Part shown: one piece after another, positions 1-7,351 of the stretch | Numbering within the stretch: position 1 is the first letter of the stretch | Layout of the letters: every line of letters starts with the position of its first letter | DNA from: Paractinoplanes brasiliensis | GTDB lineage: Bacteria; Actinomycetota; Actinomycetes; Mycobacteriales; Micromonosporaceae | Assembly (NCBI RefSeq): GCF_004362215.1 | Contig: NZ_SNWR01000002.1 | Coordinates: forward strand, 620,001-684,000 | Direction: 5' to 3' | Length of the DNA: 64,000 nt | Position numbers and translations under genes: made by a program | The notes under the pieces: generated by a model | Told to the model about the DNA's origin: nothing | The model's database searches: none | What the model saw: the letters and a program-made list of their open reading frames with translations, nothing else

Positions 1-29
1 GAAGGTGCGGCCTGAGATTGGCGCCGGGG

Positions 30-767
30 TCAGGCGTTGTCCCGGAGCGCGACCGCCGCCCTCACGAGGTCGGCGTTGCTCGTCGCCGGGGAGCCGTCGG
101 GGAGCAGGATCGAGTCCTCGAAACCGACCCGCGTGTCGTGACCGCGGGCGAAGGCGTCGCGTACCAGCGGCCACGTCCAGTCGTTCATCCCGTGGGTCAG
201 GCGCGGGCAGGTGGACCCGGCCTCGTCGAGCAGGTCGTTGACCCGCCGCGCGACGGCCGCGGGCGGCCCGCTGTGGAAGTACGGCTCACCCGGGTCGAGT
301 TCGATGCTGACACGGGCCGCGTGCGGCAGCAGCCCCGATGCGAGCAGCGCAGGCATCTCCTGAGGCGCCCACAGGCCCACGTCGATGCCGATGCCGACGT
401 CGAGCATCGCCGCCATGACCTGCTCGAACCCGTCCTCCGAGAGATTCACCGTGGCGACGTCGACCCCCTCCCACTCGCGGATCATGGCGATCCGGCCGGC
501 CAGGTCGGGCACGATCCAAGCCCCCGTGGTCAGACCCACTTCGATTTCCCCGTACGCCACCTCGCGCGCCCGGCGGCACGTCTCGTTGACCACCGCCGGG
601 TCGAGGGTCTCGGCGCCCGACTCGTCGCGTACGTGCAGGTGAACGCCCGTGGCCCCGGCCGCGAAGCACTCCGTCAGCTCGGCGGCCACCTCGTCGGGCG
701 TGACCGGCATCCGCGGGTGCACGTCCTTCCCGTACGGGCCGTTCGGGGTCACCTGCAGCAAGGCCAT
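30..767 (-). CDS. BKACE-family beta-keto acid cleavage enzyme (DUF849)
   Basis: The family condenses a beta-keto acid with acetyl-CoA and cleaves it to acetoacetate and a new CoA ester; the type member cleaves 3-keto-5-aminohexanoate. The 245-residue product has the metal-binding GVHLHVRD stretch near residues 41-48 and the family C-terminal signature VGFEDSI...SNADLVR. At 245 residues it is shorter than the usual 270-300. It is the last gene of a leftward operon after an isocitrate lyase/PEP mutase-like gene and a broken small gene, probably controlled by the IclR protein at 3209. The true substrate cannot be read from the sequence. Confidence 0.88.
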   Translation of the reverse strand: MALLQVTPNGPYGKDVHPRMPVTPDEVAAELTECFAAGATGVHLHVRDESGAETLDPAVVNETCRRAREVAYGEIEVGLTTGAWIVPDLAGRIAMIREWEGVDVATVNLSEDGFEQVMAAMLDVGIGIDVGLWAPQEMPALLASGLLPHAARVSIELDPGEPYFHSGPPAAVARRVNDLLDEAGSTCPRLTHGMNDWTWPLVRDAFARGHDTRVGFEDSILLPDGSPATSNADLVRAAVALRDNA

Positions 768-787
768 GAGTCCAACCTAAACCGAGG

Positions 788-974
788 TCAGAACGCCGCA
801 ACCGATCCGCCGGCCCGCTCCCGGCGTGACAGCGTGCGCAGCACAGGCAGGAAGCCGTGCCGCGTTCCCGACAACCGGGCCAGGCAGACGGTCACCGCGT
901 CGGCGGCCACGGGCGGCGGCGGAGCGCAGCAGCGGGGAGACGACCTCGGCTGCCTCGAGGAAGGCCTGCCTCAC
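788..974 (-). pseudogene. Remnant of a maleylpyruvate isomerase-like (MDMPI/DinB) gene with internal deletion
   Basis: A GTG at 974 overlaps the stop of the upstream gene (GTGA), as expected for a translationally coupled gene. The first 21 or so codons read VRQAFLEAAEVVSPLLRSAA with strong GC3 bias, resembling the start of mycothiol-dependent isomerase/DinB-fold proteins. From about 905 the coding signal (GC-rich third positions) moves to another frame, reading ADAVTVCLARLSGTRHG and ending RRERAGGSVAAF before a stop at 788-790, which resembles the C-terminus of the same family. The middle (about 150 residues) is missing. The family assignment is from remembered motifs only; the frame change is seen directly. 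Confidence 0.4.
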
Positions 975-1798
975 GTGTCGAGGTTGGCCGGGACGAAAAC
1001 CGGTGCGGGACCCGCGGCGCCGCCGGGCGGGGCGGGGACCGCGGCACTCTCAGGTGACGGCGCCAGCGAGGTGAGGGCGGCCCACGGCATCCGGTCCACC
1101 GCGTCGGCGTTGCCGTCGGTCAGGATCGACCGGTACGCCTGCGACGCCGACCGGGCCGCGGCCAGCAGCGCGGCCAGCGGGTGCAGGACCAGCCGTACGC
1201 CGAGAGCGGCCAGCTGCACGTCGGGGAGCAGGTCCGGCGCGCCGGCTGCCTCCGAGCGGGACAGCACCAGCGGGACACCCGGCAGCGTGGCCTGCAGCAG
1301 CGACAACTCGCCGTGCGTGCACACCCCGGCCGGCAGCACGGCGTCGGCGCCCAGCTCTGCGAAGACGCGGCAGTCCTCGGCCACGGCGTCCAGCCCGCCG
1401 GTCCCGTACGCGTTGGTCCTCGCGATGACGGCGATGTCGGGAACCTGGCTGCGCAGCTCGGCGAACATCTCCGTGACGACCACCCCCGAGATGCCGGCCC
1501 GCTGATACGACAGCGCGGTCCACACCGCGTCCCGCTCGGTCTCGAACCCCGGGCCCGCGTCGGCCAGCAAAGGGACGCCGCCGAGCACCGGTCCCAGGGT
1601 GGCGGCACGATCCGCGAGCTGCGTGGCCGGCACGTAGCCGATGTCGGGCCGGCCCATCATCACCGAGGCCACAGCCGCCTGCGCCAGGTGGACCGCGCGG
1701 TGACCGGCGTGCACCGCCAAGGTCGCGCTCAACGGGTCGAACACGCCCGGCACGTGGGTCACGCGCCCGGCCGACAGCAGCTCTCGGAATGCGTTCAT
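971..1798 (-). CDS. Isocitrate lyase/PEP mutase superfamily protein, degenerate active site
   Basis: A TIM-barrel protein of the ICL/phosphoenolpyruvate mutase superfamily, whose members make or break C-C or C-P bonds in 2-oxo or phosphonate acids. The chosen ATG (1798) has GGAAGG about 6 bp upstream, giving 275 residues; a longer in-frame start at 1843 lacks this. The fold is recognisable (LADAGPGFE, VIARTNAYGTGGLDAV, AELGADAV), but residues normally used for Mg2+ and catalysis differ: the usual DxDTGFG stretch reads DAGPGFE, the IEDQ strand reads VVTEM, and ARTDA reads ARTNA. It may have an altered reaction. It is the first gene of the leftward operon with the BKACE gene. Confidence 0.75.
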   Translation of the reverse strand: MNAFRELLSAGRVTHVPGVFDPLSATLAVHAGHRAVHLAQAAVASVMMGRPDIGYVPATQLADRAATLGPVLGGVPLLADAGPGFETERDAVWTALSYQRAGISGVVVTEMFAELRSQVPDIAVIARTNAYGTGGLDAVAEDCRVFAELGADAVLPAGVCTHGELSLLQATLPGVPLVLSRSEAAGAPDLLPDVQLAALGVRLVLHPLAALLAAARSASQAYRSILTDGNADAVDRMPWAALTSLAPSPESAAVPAPPGGAAGPAPVFVPANLDT

Positions 1799-1908
1799 CG
1801 GATTCCTTCCGTGGGGACTCGGTCCTACAGGGCCGGGAGGCAACGGAGGCTACGGCCGTACGGCGCGTCGTCTCGGTTTTCACATGATGGTTTGCGAGTT
1901 TGTAAGGC

Positions 1909-3378
1909 ATGGCCACAGGGGCGGTGAAGCGGGCGTTCAAGTACCGCTTCTACCCGAGTTCGAAGCAGGCTGACCTGCTGAACCGGACGTTCGGGTGTGT
2001 CCGCAAGGTCTACAACCTGGCGCTGGCCGCGCGTACCGAGGCGTGGTACCAGCGGCGGGAGCGGGTCAACTACAACGCGACCAGCGCGATGCTGACGGCG
2101 TGGAAGAAGACCGAGGCGCTGGCGTTCCTCAACGAGGTCTCGTCTGTGCCGTTGCAGCAGACCCTGCGACACCTGCAAGGTGCGTACACGAACTTCTTCG
2201 CCGGTCGGGCGAAGTACCCGCGCTTCAAGAGCAGAAAGAAGTCGCGGGCGTCCGCCGAGTTCACCCCGTCCGCGTTCCGGTACCGCGACGGCCGGCTGTA
2301 CCTCGCCAAGCTTGACCAGCCGCTCGACGTCGTATGGTCGCGTCCGCTGCCCGAGGGTGCGGCACCGTCCACGGTGACCGTCTCCCGCGATGCGGCCGGC
2401 CGCTGGTTCGTGTCTCTGTTGTGCGAAGACACGATCACCCCGGCGGCGGGCACCGCCGCGGTCGGGATCGACGCGGGCTTGGACTCGCTGCTCACGCTGA
2501 GCACGGGCGAGAAGATCACCAACCTGCGGCACGAGCGCCGCGACCGCGCCCGGCTGGCTCGCGCGCAACGCAAGCTGGCGAAGAAGGAAAAAGGCGACGA
2601 CAAGAAGAACCGGGTCAAGGCCCGCATCAAGGTCGCCCGCATCCACGCCCGGATCGCCGACCGACGTCGCGACGTGCTCCACAAAGTGACCACTCGGCTC
2701 GTTCGTGAGAACCAAACGATCGTGATCGAGGATCTGACCGTGCGCAACATGGTCAAAAACCACAGCCTGGCCCGCGCCATCAGCGACGCGGCCTGGCGGA
2801 CCTTCCGGGAAATGCTGGAGTACAAGGCCGACTGGCACGACCGCACCGTGATCGCGGTCGACCGGTGGTTGCCCTCCAGCAAGCTGTGCTCGGCCTGCGG
2901 ACGCCTGGCCGAGAAGATGCCGCTGCACATCCGGTCGTGGACCTGCCCCTGCGGGGCCATCCACGACCGCGACATCAACGCGGCACGCAACATTCTGGCT
3001 GCCGGACTGGCAGTGACAGCCTGCGGAGACGGTGTAAGACCTCAACGAGAGTCCTCTCGGACGGGGCAGTCGTCGGCGAAACAGGAACCCCGAGGGCGAC
3101 CAACGGACTCCCCGCCCTTAAGTGGGCGGGGAGGATGTCAAGACCGAATATTCAATCCGAGGCCGCCCGGGGGCCGACAGCCCGCCCAAGAGATTTACGA
3201 TCATCTCTATGGAGGAGAGCCGGTCGAGGTCCGTGGCCGCTGTCGAACGGGCGATGGACGTGCTGCTGCTGTTCGGCCGGACCGATCGTCCCGACCTCGG
3301 GGTCACCGAGATCGCCACCGCGCTCGGGCTGACCAAGGCGGCCGTGCACCGCATCCTGACCGCGCTGCGCAACCGTGA
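1909..3378 (+). CDS. tnpB: RNA-guided endonuclease TnpB (IS605 OrfB family), C-terminus running past the element
   Basis: TnpB proteins are RuvC-type nucleases guided by an RNA made from the element's right end; they favour retention of the element. The helix-turn-helix/WED start (VKRAFKYRFYP), RuvC residues Asp188 (VGIDAG), Glu274 (VIEDL) and Asp355 (DRDINAARN), and the zinc finger CSACG...CPCG are all present, so the catalytic core looks intact. The family C-terminus normally ends just after the KQEPRG region. Here no stop occurs at the element end (about 3140), and the frame runs on to 3378, overlapping the first 170 bp of the IclR gene in another frame. The extra 80 residues are probably non-functional read-through. 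Confidence 0.85.
   Translation: MATGAVKRAFKYRFYPSSKQADLLNRTFGCVRKVYNLALAARTEAWYQRRERVNYNATSAMLTAWKKTEALAFLNEVSSVPLQQTLRHLQGAYTNFFAGRAKYPRFKSRKKSRASAEFTPSAFRYRDGRLYLAKLDQPLDVVWSRPLPEGAAPSTVTVSRDAAGRWFVSLLCEDTITPAAGTAAVGIDAGLDSLLTLSTGEKITNLRHERRDRARLARAQRKLAKKEKGDDKKNRVKARIKVARIHARIADRRRDVLHKVTTRLVRENQTIVIEDLTVRNMVKNHSLARAISDAAWRTFREMLEYKADWHDRTVIAVDRWLPSSKLCSACGRLAEKMPLHIRSWTCPCGAIHDRDINAARNILAAGLAVTACGDGVRPQRESSRTGQSSAKQEPRGRPTDSPPLSGRGGCQDRIFNPRPPGGRQPAQEIYDHLYGGEPVEVRGRCRTGDGRAAAVRPDRSSRPRGHRDRHRARADQGGRAPHPDRAAQP
2985..3140 (+). ncRNA. Candidate omega-RNA/reRNA of the tnpB element
   Basis: In IS605-type elements the guide RNA scaffold overlaps the 3' end of tnpB and ends at the right end, with the flanking DNA serving as guide. 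Here the 3' tnpB segment leads to a perfect hairpin (CTCCCCGCCC, loop TTAAGT, GGGCGGGGAG) at 3108-3133. By analogy the guide would begin at about 3138-3142, in the sequence just before the IclR gene. The exact 5' end and scaffold boundary cannot be fixed by eye. Confidence 0.4.
3108..3133. repeat. Right-end hairpin of the tnpB element
   Basis: Perfect inverted repeat: 10-bp arms at 3108-3117 and 3124-3133 around a 6-nt loop. It marks the right end of the element, is probably part of the guide RNA scaffold, and could also terminate transcription. Confidence 0.75.
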
Positions 3379-3979
3379 CCTGATCACGCTGGACCCGCGG
3401 AGCCGGCGGTACGCGCTGGGCCACGCCGCCGTCACGCTGGGCCGCGCCTATCTGACACGTACCGACGTACGGGAAATGGCTGCTCCCGAGTTGAGATACC
3501 TGAGCGCCCGTACGGGTGAGACCGCCACGCTCTCCCTGCGGCGCGGCGACACCCGCCTGTACGTCGACCAGGTCGTGCCCGACCAGGAACTGCGCCTCGA
3601 AGTGACCGTCGGCGTCCCGTTCCCGCTGCACGCCGGCGCCTCGTCCAAGACGTTCCTCGCCTACCACCTCGACGGCTACCTCGACCGCGGCCGGCTGGAA
3701 GCCCTGACCGAGCACACCGTCGTCGACCCGGCCCGCCTGCTTCGTGAGCTGGCCGTCATCCGCGAGCGCGGCTACGCCACCTCCCACGGCGAACGTGAAC
3801 CCGGCGCCGCCTCGATCGCCGCCCCCGTCTTCGACCACGACGGCCACGTCGCCGCCGTCATCAGCGTCGCAGGCCCGGCCCAGCGTTTCCACCCGGGCGA
3901 GGACCCGGCCGTGACCGACCAGCTGCTGGCCGTCGCCGCCCGGATCTCGGCGCAACTGGGCTTCAAGTCCCTCAAGTAG
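3209..3979 (+). CDS. IclR-family transcriptional regulator
   Basis: A 256-residue IclR protein: N-terminal winged helix (about residues 10-70, LGVTEIATALGLTKAAVHRIL) and a C-terminal effector-binding domain ending RISAQLGFKS. IclR proteins usually control a neighbouring catabolic operon and sense its substrate. ATG 3209 is chosen because family members begin just before the SVAAVERAMDVL helix; an in-frame GTG/ATG-type start at 3122 would lie inside the upstream insertion element. The gene points away from the BKACE/ICL operon, its likely target, but the tnpB element now separates them by about 1.3 kb. Confidence 0.9.
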   Translation: MEESRSRSVAAVERAMDVLLLFGRTDRPDLGVTEIATALGLTKAAVHRILTALRNRDLITLDPRSRRYALGHAAVTLGRAYLTRTDVREMAAPELRYLSARTGETATLSLRRGDTRLYVDQVVPDQELRLEVTVGVPFPLHAGASSKTFLAYHLDGYLDRGRLEALTEHTVVDPARLLRELAVIRERGYATSHGEREPGAASIAAPVFDHDGHVAAVISVAGPAQRFHPGEDPAVTDQLLAVAARISAQLGFKSLK

Positions 3980-3998
3980 CCGGCGCCGCGTCCGATCG

Positions 3999-4730
3999 TT
4001 GGTGGGCGTGCTGACAAGACGAGTGCCGGTCGCCCGCGTGGGGCCGGCGCTGCTCTGTGCGGCCGTGCTCGGTGCGCTGATCCTGTTCGCGGCGATCCGG
4101 GTGGACGCCCCGTTGCTGTGGGGCGGCCTGTCCCTCCTCACCGGCGGGATCAGCGTGATCGCGTTGAGCCGGCTGGCGCTCGTGCGGCGCGAAAGCGACA
4201 GGCGTGCGGTCACCGACGGGCTGACCGGCCTGGCCGACCGTGCCCGCTTCCGTGAGACGTCGAGGCGGGCGCTGGCCGGCGGTGAGCGCTCCGGTCGGCT
4301 CAGCGCCGTGCTGGTGCTCAACCTGAACGGCTTCAAGCAGGTGAACGACACCCTCGGGGACGACGGGGGCGACCTTGTGCTGGTCGCGTTCGCCCAGGCG
4401 ATGCGCGCGAGCGTGCCGCCATGGGGGGTGCCGTGCCGGCTCGGCGGGGACGAGTTCGCGGTGGTGCTTCCGGACCTCGACTTCCCCGAGCAGGCGTACG
4501 ACGTCGCCGGCGCCGTGACCTCGGTGCTGTCGCCCGTGGTGGTCGACGGCCGGCTGGTGCCGCTCGCCGCGAGCATCGGCATCGCCGTCTCGGGGCCGGG
4601 CGAGCTGACCCACGACCTGCTTGTGCACCGGGCCGACGTGGCCATGCGCCGGGCCAAGCGGCTGGGACCGCAGACCCGCTGGGCCGTCTGGCAGGAGTCG
4701 TTCGAGCAGGACACCCCCGCGGCGGCCTGA
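3999..4730 (+). CDS. GGDEF-domain protein (putative diguanylate cyclase)
   Basis: Makes c-di-GMP from two GTP if active. Two hydrophobic segments (about residues 12-32 and 38-57) anchor the N-terminus; a GGDEF domain follows, with DGLTGLADRARF near residue 73 and an intact LGGDEFAVVLP motif near 148-158. At 243 residues it is a minimal membrane cyclase without PAS, GAF or EAL domain. Start candidates are TTG 3999, GTG 4002 and GTG 4008; none has a convincing Shine-Dalgarno site. It starts 20 bp after the IclR gene and may be co-transcribed with it. Confidence 0.87.
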   Translation: MVGVLTRRVPVARVGPALLCAAVLGALILFAAIRVDAPLLWGGLSLLTGGISVIALSRLALVRRESDRRAVTDGLTGLADRARFRETSRRALAGGERSGRLSAVLVLNLNGFKQVNDTLGDDGGDLVLVAFAQAMRASVPPWGVPCRLGGDEFAVVLPDLDFPEQAYDVAGAVTSVLSPVVVDGRLVPLAASIGIAVSGPGELTHDLLVHRADVAMRRAKRLGPQTRWAVWQESFEQDTPAAA

Positions 4731-4737
4731 CCCAGCG

Positions 4738-5010
4738 GCTTCGTCCAGTGCTTCATCGGCCCGGCCGGGTTCGTCCTTGGCTCATCGGCCGGGCGAGATT
4801 CACGACGGCTCGTCGCCGCCCGTCTTCCGGCCGGTGCTTCGTCGGCCCGGCGGCTTCGTCCTGTGAGTCGTCGGCCCGGCGGGTTCGTCCTGTGAGTCGT
4901 CGGCCCGGCCGGTTCGTCCCGTGCGTCGTCGGCCCGGCCGGGTTCGTCCGTGGCTCATCGGGCGAGGGATCACGGCGGCTCGTCGCCGCCCGTCCTCCGG
5001 CCGGTGTTCG
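4738..5010. repeat. Imperfect tandem and duplicated repeats after the GGDEF gene
   Basis: The 337-bp gap before the HIT gene is filled by degenerate copies of a roughly 31-bp unit (core GGGTTCGTCC...GTCGTCGGCCCGGC), clearest between 4850 and 4950. A block of about 50 bp is also duplicated: TCATCGGCCGGGCGAGATTC and onward at 4785-4838 against a close copy at 4957-5006, both ending CCGGCCGGTG. I see no gene here; short open frames only mirror the repeat. Confidence 0.7.
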
Positions 5011-5067
5011 GCAACGCGTGCAGCGGGCCTGCGCCGGCGGCAATGTCCACAGCGCTACTCTGCCACC

Positions 5068-5460
5068 ATGCCGACCATCTTCACGCAGATCATCAACGGC
5101 GACCTGCCCGGGCGGATCGTCTGGTCCGACGAGCGGGTGGCCGCGTTCCTCACGATCGCGCCGCTGACCGCCGGGCACACGCTGGTCGTGCCGCGCGAGG
5201 AGATCGACGACTGGACCGAGCTGCCGGCCGACCTGCACGGCCACCTCATGTCGGTCAGCCACACGATCGGCGCGGCGCTCAAGAAGTCGTACGGCTCCCC
5301 GCGGGTCGGCATGGTGATCGCCGGTTTCGAGGTGCCGCACGCCCACGTGCACGTGTTCCCGGCGTACGAGATGGCCGATTTCGACTTCTCGCGCGTCGAC
5401 CCGAACGTGCCCGCCGAGCGCCTCGACGAGGACCTGAAGCGGATCCAGGCCGCCCTGTAG
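5068..5460 (+). CDS. HIT-family nucleotide hydrolase
   Basis: A 130-residue histidine-triad protein; the family hydrolyses nucleoside phosphoramidates, adenylates or dinucleotides such as Ap4A. The catalytic triad HAHVHVFPA lies near residue 91, preceded by GHTLVVPREEIDDW typical of HINT/HIT proteins. ATG 5068 fits the family start (MPTIFTQIINGDLPGRIVW); an upstream in-frame start would run through repeat DNA. It stands alone between two repeat tracts. Confidence 0.92.
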   Translation: MPTIFTQIINGDLPGRIVWSDERVAAFLTIAPLTAGHTLVVPREEIDDWTELPADLHGHLMSVSHTIGAALKKSYGSPRVGMVIAGFEVPHAHVHVFPAYEMADFDFSRVDPNVPAERLDEDLKRIQAAL

Positions 5461-5558
5461 CGTCCCGCTGTCCCGGCGTCGGTGGCGCCCGCGTCGAACG
5501 CTGTCCCGCTGTCCCGGCGTCGGTAGCGCCCGCGTCGAACGCTGTCCCGCTGTCCCGG
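5461..5558. repeat. 41-bp tandem repeat directly after the HIT gene
   Basis: A 41-bp unit (GCTGTCCCGCTGTCCCGGCG...GCGTCGAAC) occurs about 2.4 times: a first copy ending at 5499, a full copy at 5500-5540 and a partial copy from 5541. The array starts at the HIT stop codon and ends 20 bp before the stop of the convergent Excalibur gene. Confidence 0.85.
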
Positions 5559-5575
5559 TCTGCCGTGGTCTGCCG

Positions 5576-6337
5576 CTATTTGTCGCAGGCCACGCCGTCG
5601 CCGTCGCGGTCCAGGTCGTAGATGTCGTCGCCGATCACGGTGACCGGGCCACGCACGTACGCGGGACCGTTGCCGCTGCCACCGGCACAGTCGACGTCGC
5701 TCGCGATCGGCACGCACCCGCTGTAGTTCGGGTCGCACTTGCTCGCCCGCTTGGTCCCCACGGCGACCACCTCGGTGACGGGCTGCCGCTTGACCACGGT
5801 CTTGACGACCCGGCGGCCCGTCATCTCGCCGTCGGTGTACGTGATCTCCCACGTCACCGTCTTCACCCCGGCAACACCCTTTTCCCGTACGCGGGTCTCG
5901 CCCTTGGCCAGGTTGCTGTCCTTGACCTTCCGGGTCTTGAACGGGATCGTCCCGTCGACGGTCATGTTCTTCTTGACGACGGCCGCCGTGGGAGGCGGCG
6001 CGCTCGTTGCCGTTGCGGTCGCTGTCTCCGCTGCGGTCGCCGTCGCTGGGTCTGACTCTGTCTCTGCGGGCGGCTCCGTCTCCTGCGGGCCGGCGGCCGT
6101 GGTCCCGATCGCCCCGACGTCGGCGACCCGGTCGGTCTTCGAACCGTCGTCCCCCGCGAAGGCGCCACCCACCACCACGCCCCCGCAACATGGCAGAAGA
6201 AGTGCCGCCGCGATCAGTCCCACGCGCTGCAACGGCGTGAGCCGCCGCCAAAATCCCTGTTGGTGCGGTGTCCGATAGGTCACCGGGCCAGTGTGAACGT
6301 CCCTTTGCGCCCGCGCGTCGTCACTTCGGCCGACCAC
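5576..6337 (-). CDS. Secreted or membrane-anchored G5/Excalibur-domain protein
   Basis: Probably a cell-surface calcium-binding protein. One hydrophobic segment (VGLIAAALLLPCCGGVVVGG) near the N-terminus acts as signal or anchor. An Ala/Thr/Pro/Glu-rich linker follows, then a G5-like domain (VKKNMTVDGTIPFKTRKV to VVAVGTK) and a C-terminal Excalibur motif (YDLDRDGDGVACDK) with the EF-hand-like Asp ladder. The open frame starts with GTG at 6337; GTG 6283 (VTYRTPHQQ) just before the hydrophobic segment is an alternative. It is transcribed alone, convergent to the HIT gene. Confidence 0.8.
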   Translation of the reverse strand: MVGRSDDARAQRDVHTGPVTYRTPHQQGFWRRLTPLQRVGLIAAALLLPCCGGVVVGGAFAGDDGSKTDRVADVGAIGTTAAGPQETEPPAETESDPATATAAETATATATSAPPPTAAVVKKNMTVDGTIPFKTRKVKDSNLAKGETRVREKGVAGVKTVTWEITYTDGEMTGRRVVKTVVKRQPVTEVVAVGTKRASKCDPNYSGCVPIASDVDCAGGSGNGPAYVRGPVTVIGDDIYDLDRDGDGVACDK

Positions 6338-6590
6338 CCCTCAACGAAAGAGCCCAACCCCGAACGCCTCTTTGCCCACCCGTTCCGGCATCCTCAACCC
6401 GATCCCCGGTAGGAGCCACAGCCACCCGGTGGCGACCCCGTACGCGGTCGGGGGCGACGATCCCCCACCCGGGGGAGACAGGAAGCGACAGTACCGCTTG
6501 TCAAGCCGGCAACCGGCTTTGTCCACAGGCGGCGACGTGCCGGCATTCGTGCGGACCGGGCGTCCTGCGGCCACCCCCGAATCCACTTGG
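6338..6590. other. Intergenic region without a recognisable gene
   Basis: About 250 bp between the Excalibur gene and the IS256 scrap. It contains local inverted-repeat character (AAGCCGGCAACCGGCTTT at about 6500) but no convincing coding frame. It should hold the Excalibur gene promoter, which I cannot place. Confidence 0.4.
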
Positions 6591-6761
6591 GGACTGTAAA
6601 ACGAACGAACGGTGTAACTCCTGATCGAGGAGACGCACCTGATGACTGTCACGACGGATGCCGTGGATACGTCCGCGGTGGCGAAGAAGAAGACTCCGGC
6701 ATCTACGCCCGAAGGGGTGGACGCTGAGCTGGTCGGCGGGCTGGTCGAGCAGGCCCGCGCA
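6591..6761 (+). mobile_element. IS256-family 5' remnant (left end and first 40 codons of the transposase)
   Basis: From 6591 the sequence reads GGACTGTAAAACGAACG, like the terminal repeat of actinobacterial IS256 elements. The transposase start follows at ATG 6642 with GATCGAGGAG upstream. Residues 1-40 (ending VDAELVGGLVEQARA) match the typical IS256 transposase N-terminus from memory. After about 6761 the similarity stops; the frame continues to 6905 only as out-of-frame translation of the DUF402 gene. The catalytic DDE core is absent, so the element is dead. Confidence 0.6.
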
Positions 6762-6799
6762 GCGGACCCTGCGCCCGCTGTGGGCCGACATCCGTCGCC

Positions 6800-7327
6800 G
6801 TGGATGGCTATGGTGCCTTCGTGGACATCGGGGAGCCAGGGAAGCGCGCCCGGCTGTGGAAGATCAAGCGGCCCGGCGGCGTCTACTGGTTCGACCTCCG
6901 GGTGATCGCCGAGGATCCGGACGGCAGCTGGCTCGGGGGGCCGGTCGGAACGCCCTGGTGCGCCCCGCACGATCGTGGGACGTTTCCCGTGCCGGTCGTC
7001 GTGTGGCTGGCGGCCGGGCGGCCCTGGGCGGCCTGGTGGGTCGGCGACCCGGGGGACAGGCGGCTGGAGATCGACGTGTGCCTGCCTCCGGAGCCGGTGG
7101 AGGACGGCTGGCGGTACGTCGATCTGGAGCTGGACCCGGTGCTGCACGTGCGGGACGGCCGGGTTGAGATCGAGGACTGGGACGAGTACGAGGAGGCGCG
7201 CCTGCGGGGCTGGATGACCGAGCGGGACGCCGAGCTGGCGCGCGTCACGGCGGAGGCGTGCGCCGAGTTGCTGAAGGCCGGTGCGGAGCCGTGGCTGGAC
7301 CGTGGCTGGCAACTGCTGAACAGCTGA
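6800..7327 (+). CDS. DUF402 family protein
   Basis: A 175-residue protein with DUF402 features: DLRVIAEDPDGSWLGGPVGTPW, then LEIDVCLPPEP, VDLELDPVLHVRDGRVEIED and an acidic helix DEYEEARLRGWM. DUF402 folds as a beta-barrel; some members are nucleoside di/triphosphate phosphatases. The first usable start (GTG 6800) lies 38 bp after the end of the IS256 remnant and has no clear ribosome site, so the native 5' end may have been lost when the IS fragment joined. Likely co-transcribed with the next gene (24 bp gap). Confidence 0.75.
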   Translation: MDGYGAFVDIGEPGKRARLWKIKRPGGVYWFDLRVIAEDPDGSWLGGPVGTPWCAPHDRGTFPVPVVVWLAAGRPWAAWWVGDPGDRRLEIDVCLPPEPVEDGWRYVDLELDPVLHVRDGRVEIEDWDEYEEARLRGWMTERDAELARVTAEACAELLKAGAEPWLDRGWQLLNS

Positions 7328-7351
7328 ACCCACGAACGAAGGGCGCTGCCG

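Larger units (their letters stand above)
1870..3140 (+). mobile_element. IS200/IS605-group element carrying only tnpB
   Basis: The element consists of one tnpB gene plus short ends. The right end carries a perfect 10-bp hairpin (3108-3117 with 3124-3133, loop TTAAGT) followed by GGATGTCAAG, a layout familiar from actinobacterial tnpB elements. The left end is placed near 1870-1880 (TTTTCACATGATGG) by inference only. No tnpA (Y1 transposase) is present, so movement would need one in trans. The element lies between the leftward BKACE/ICL operon and the rightward IclR gene, in what would otherwise be their shared promoter region. Confidence 0.7.
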
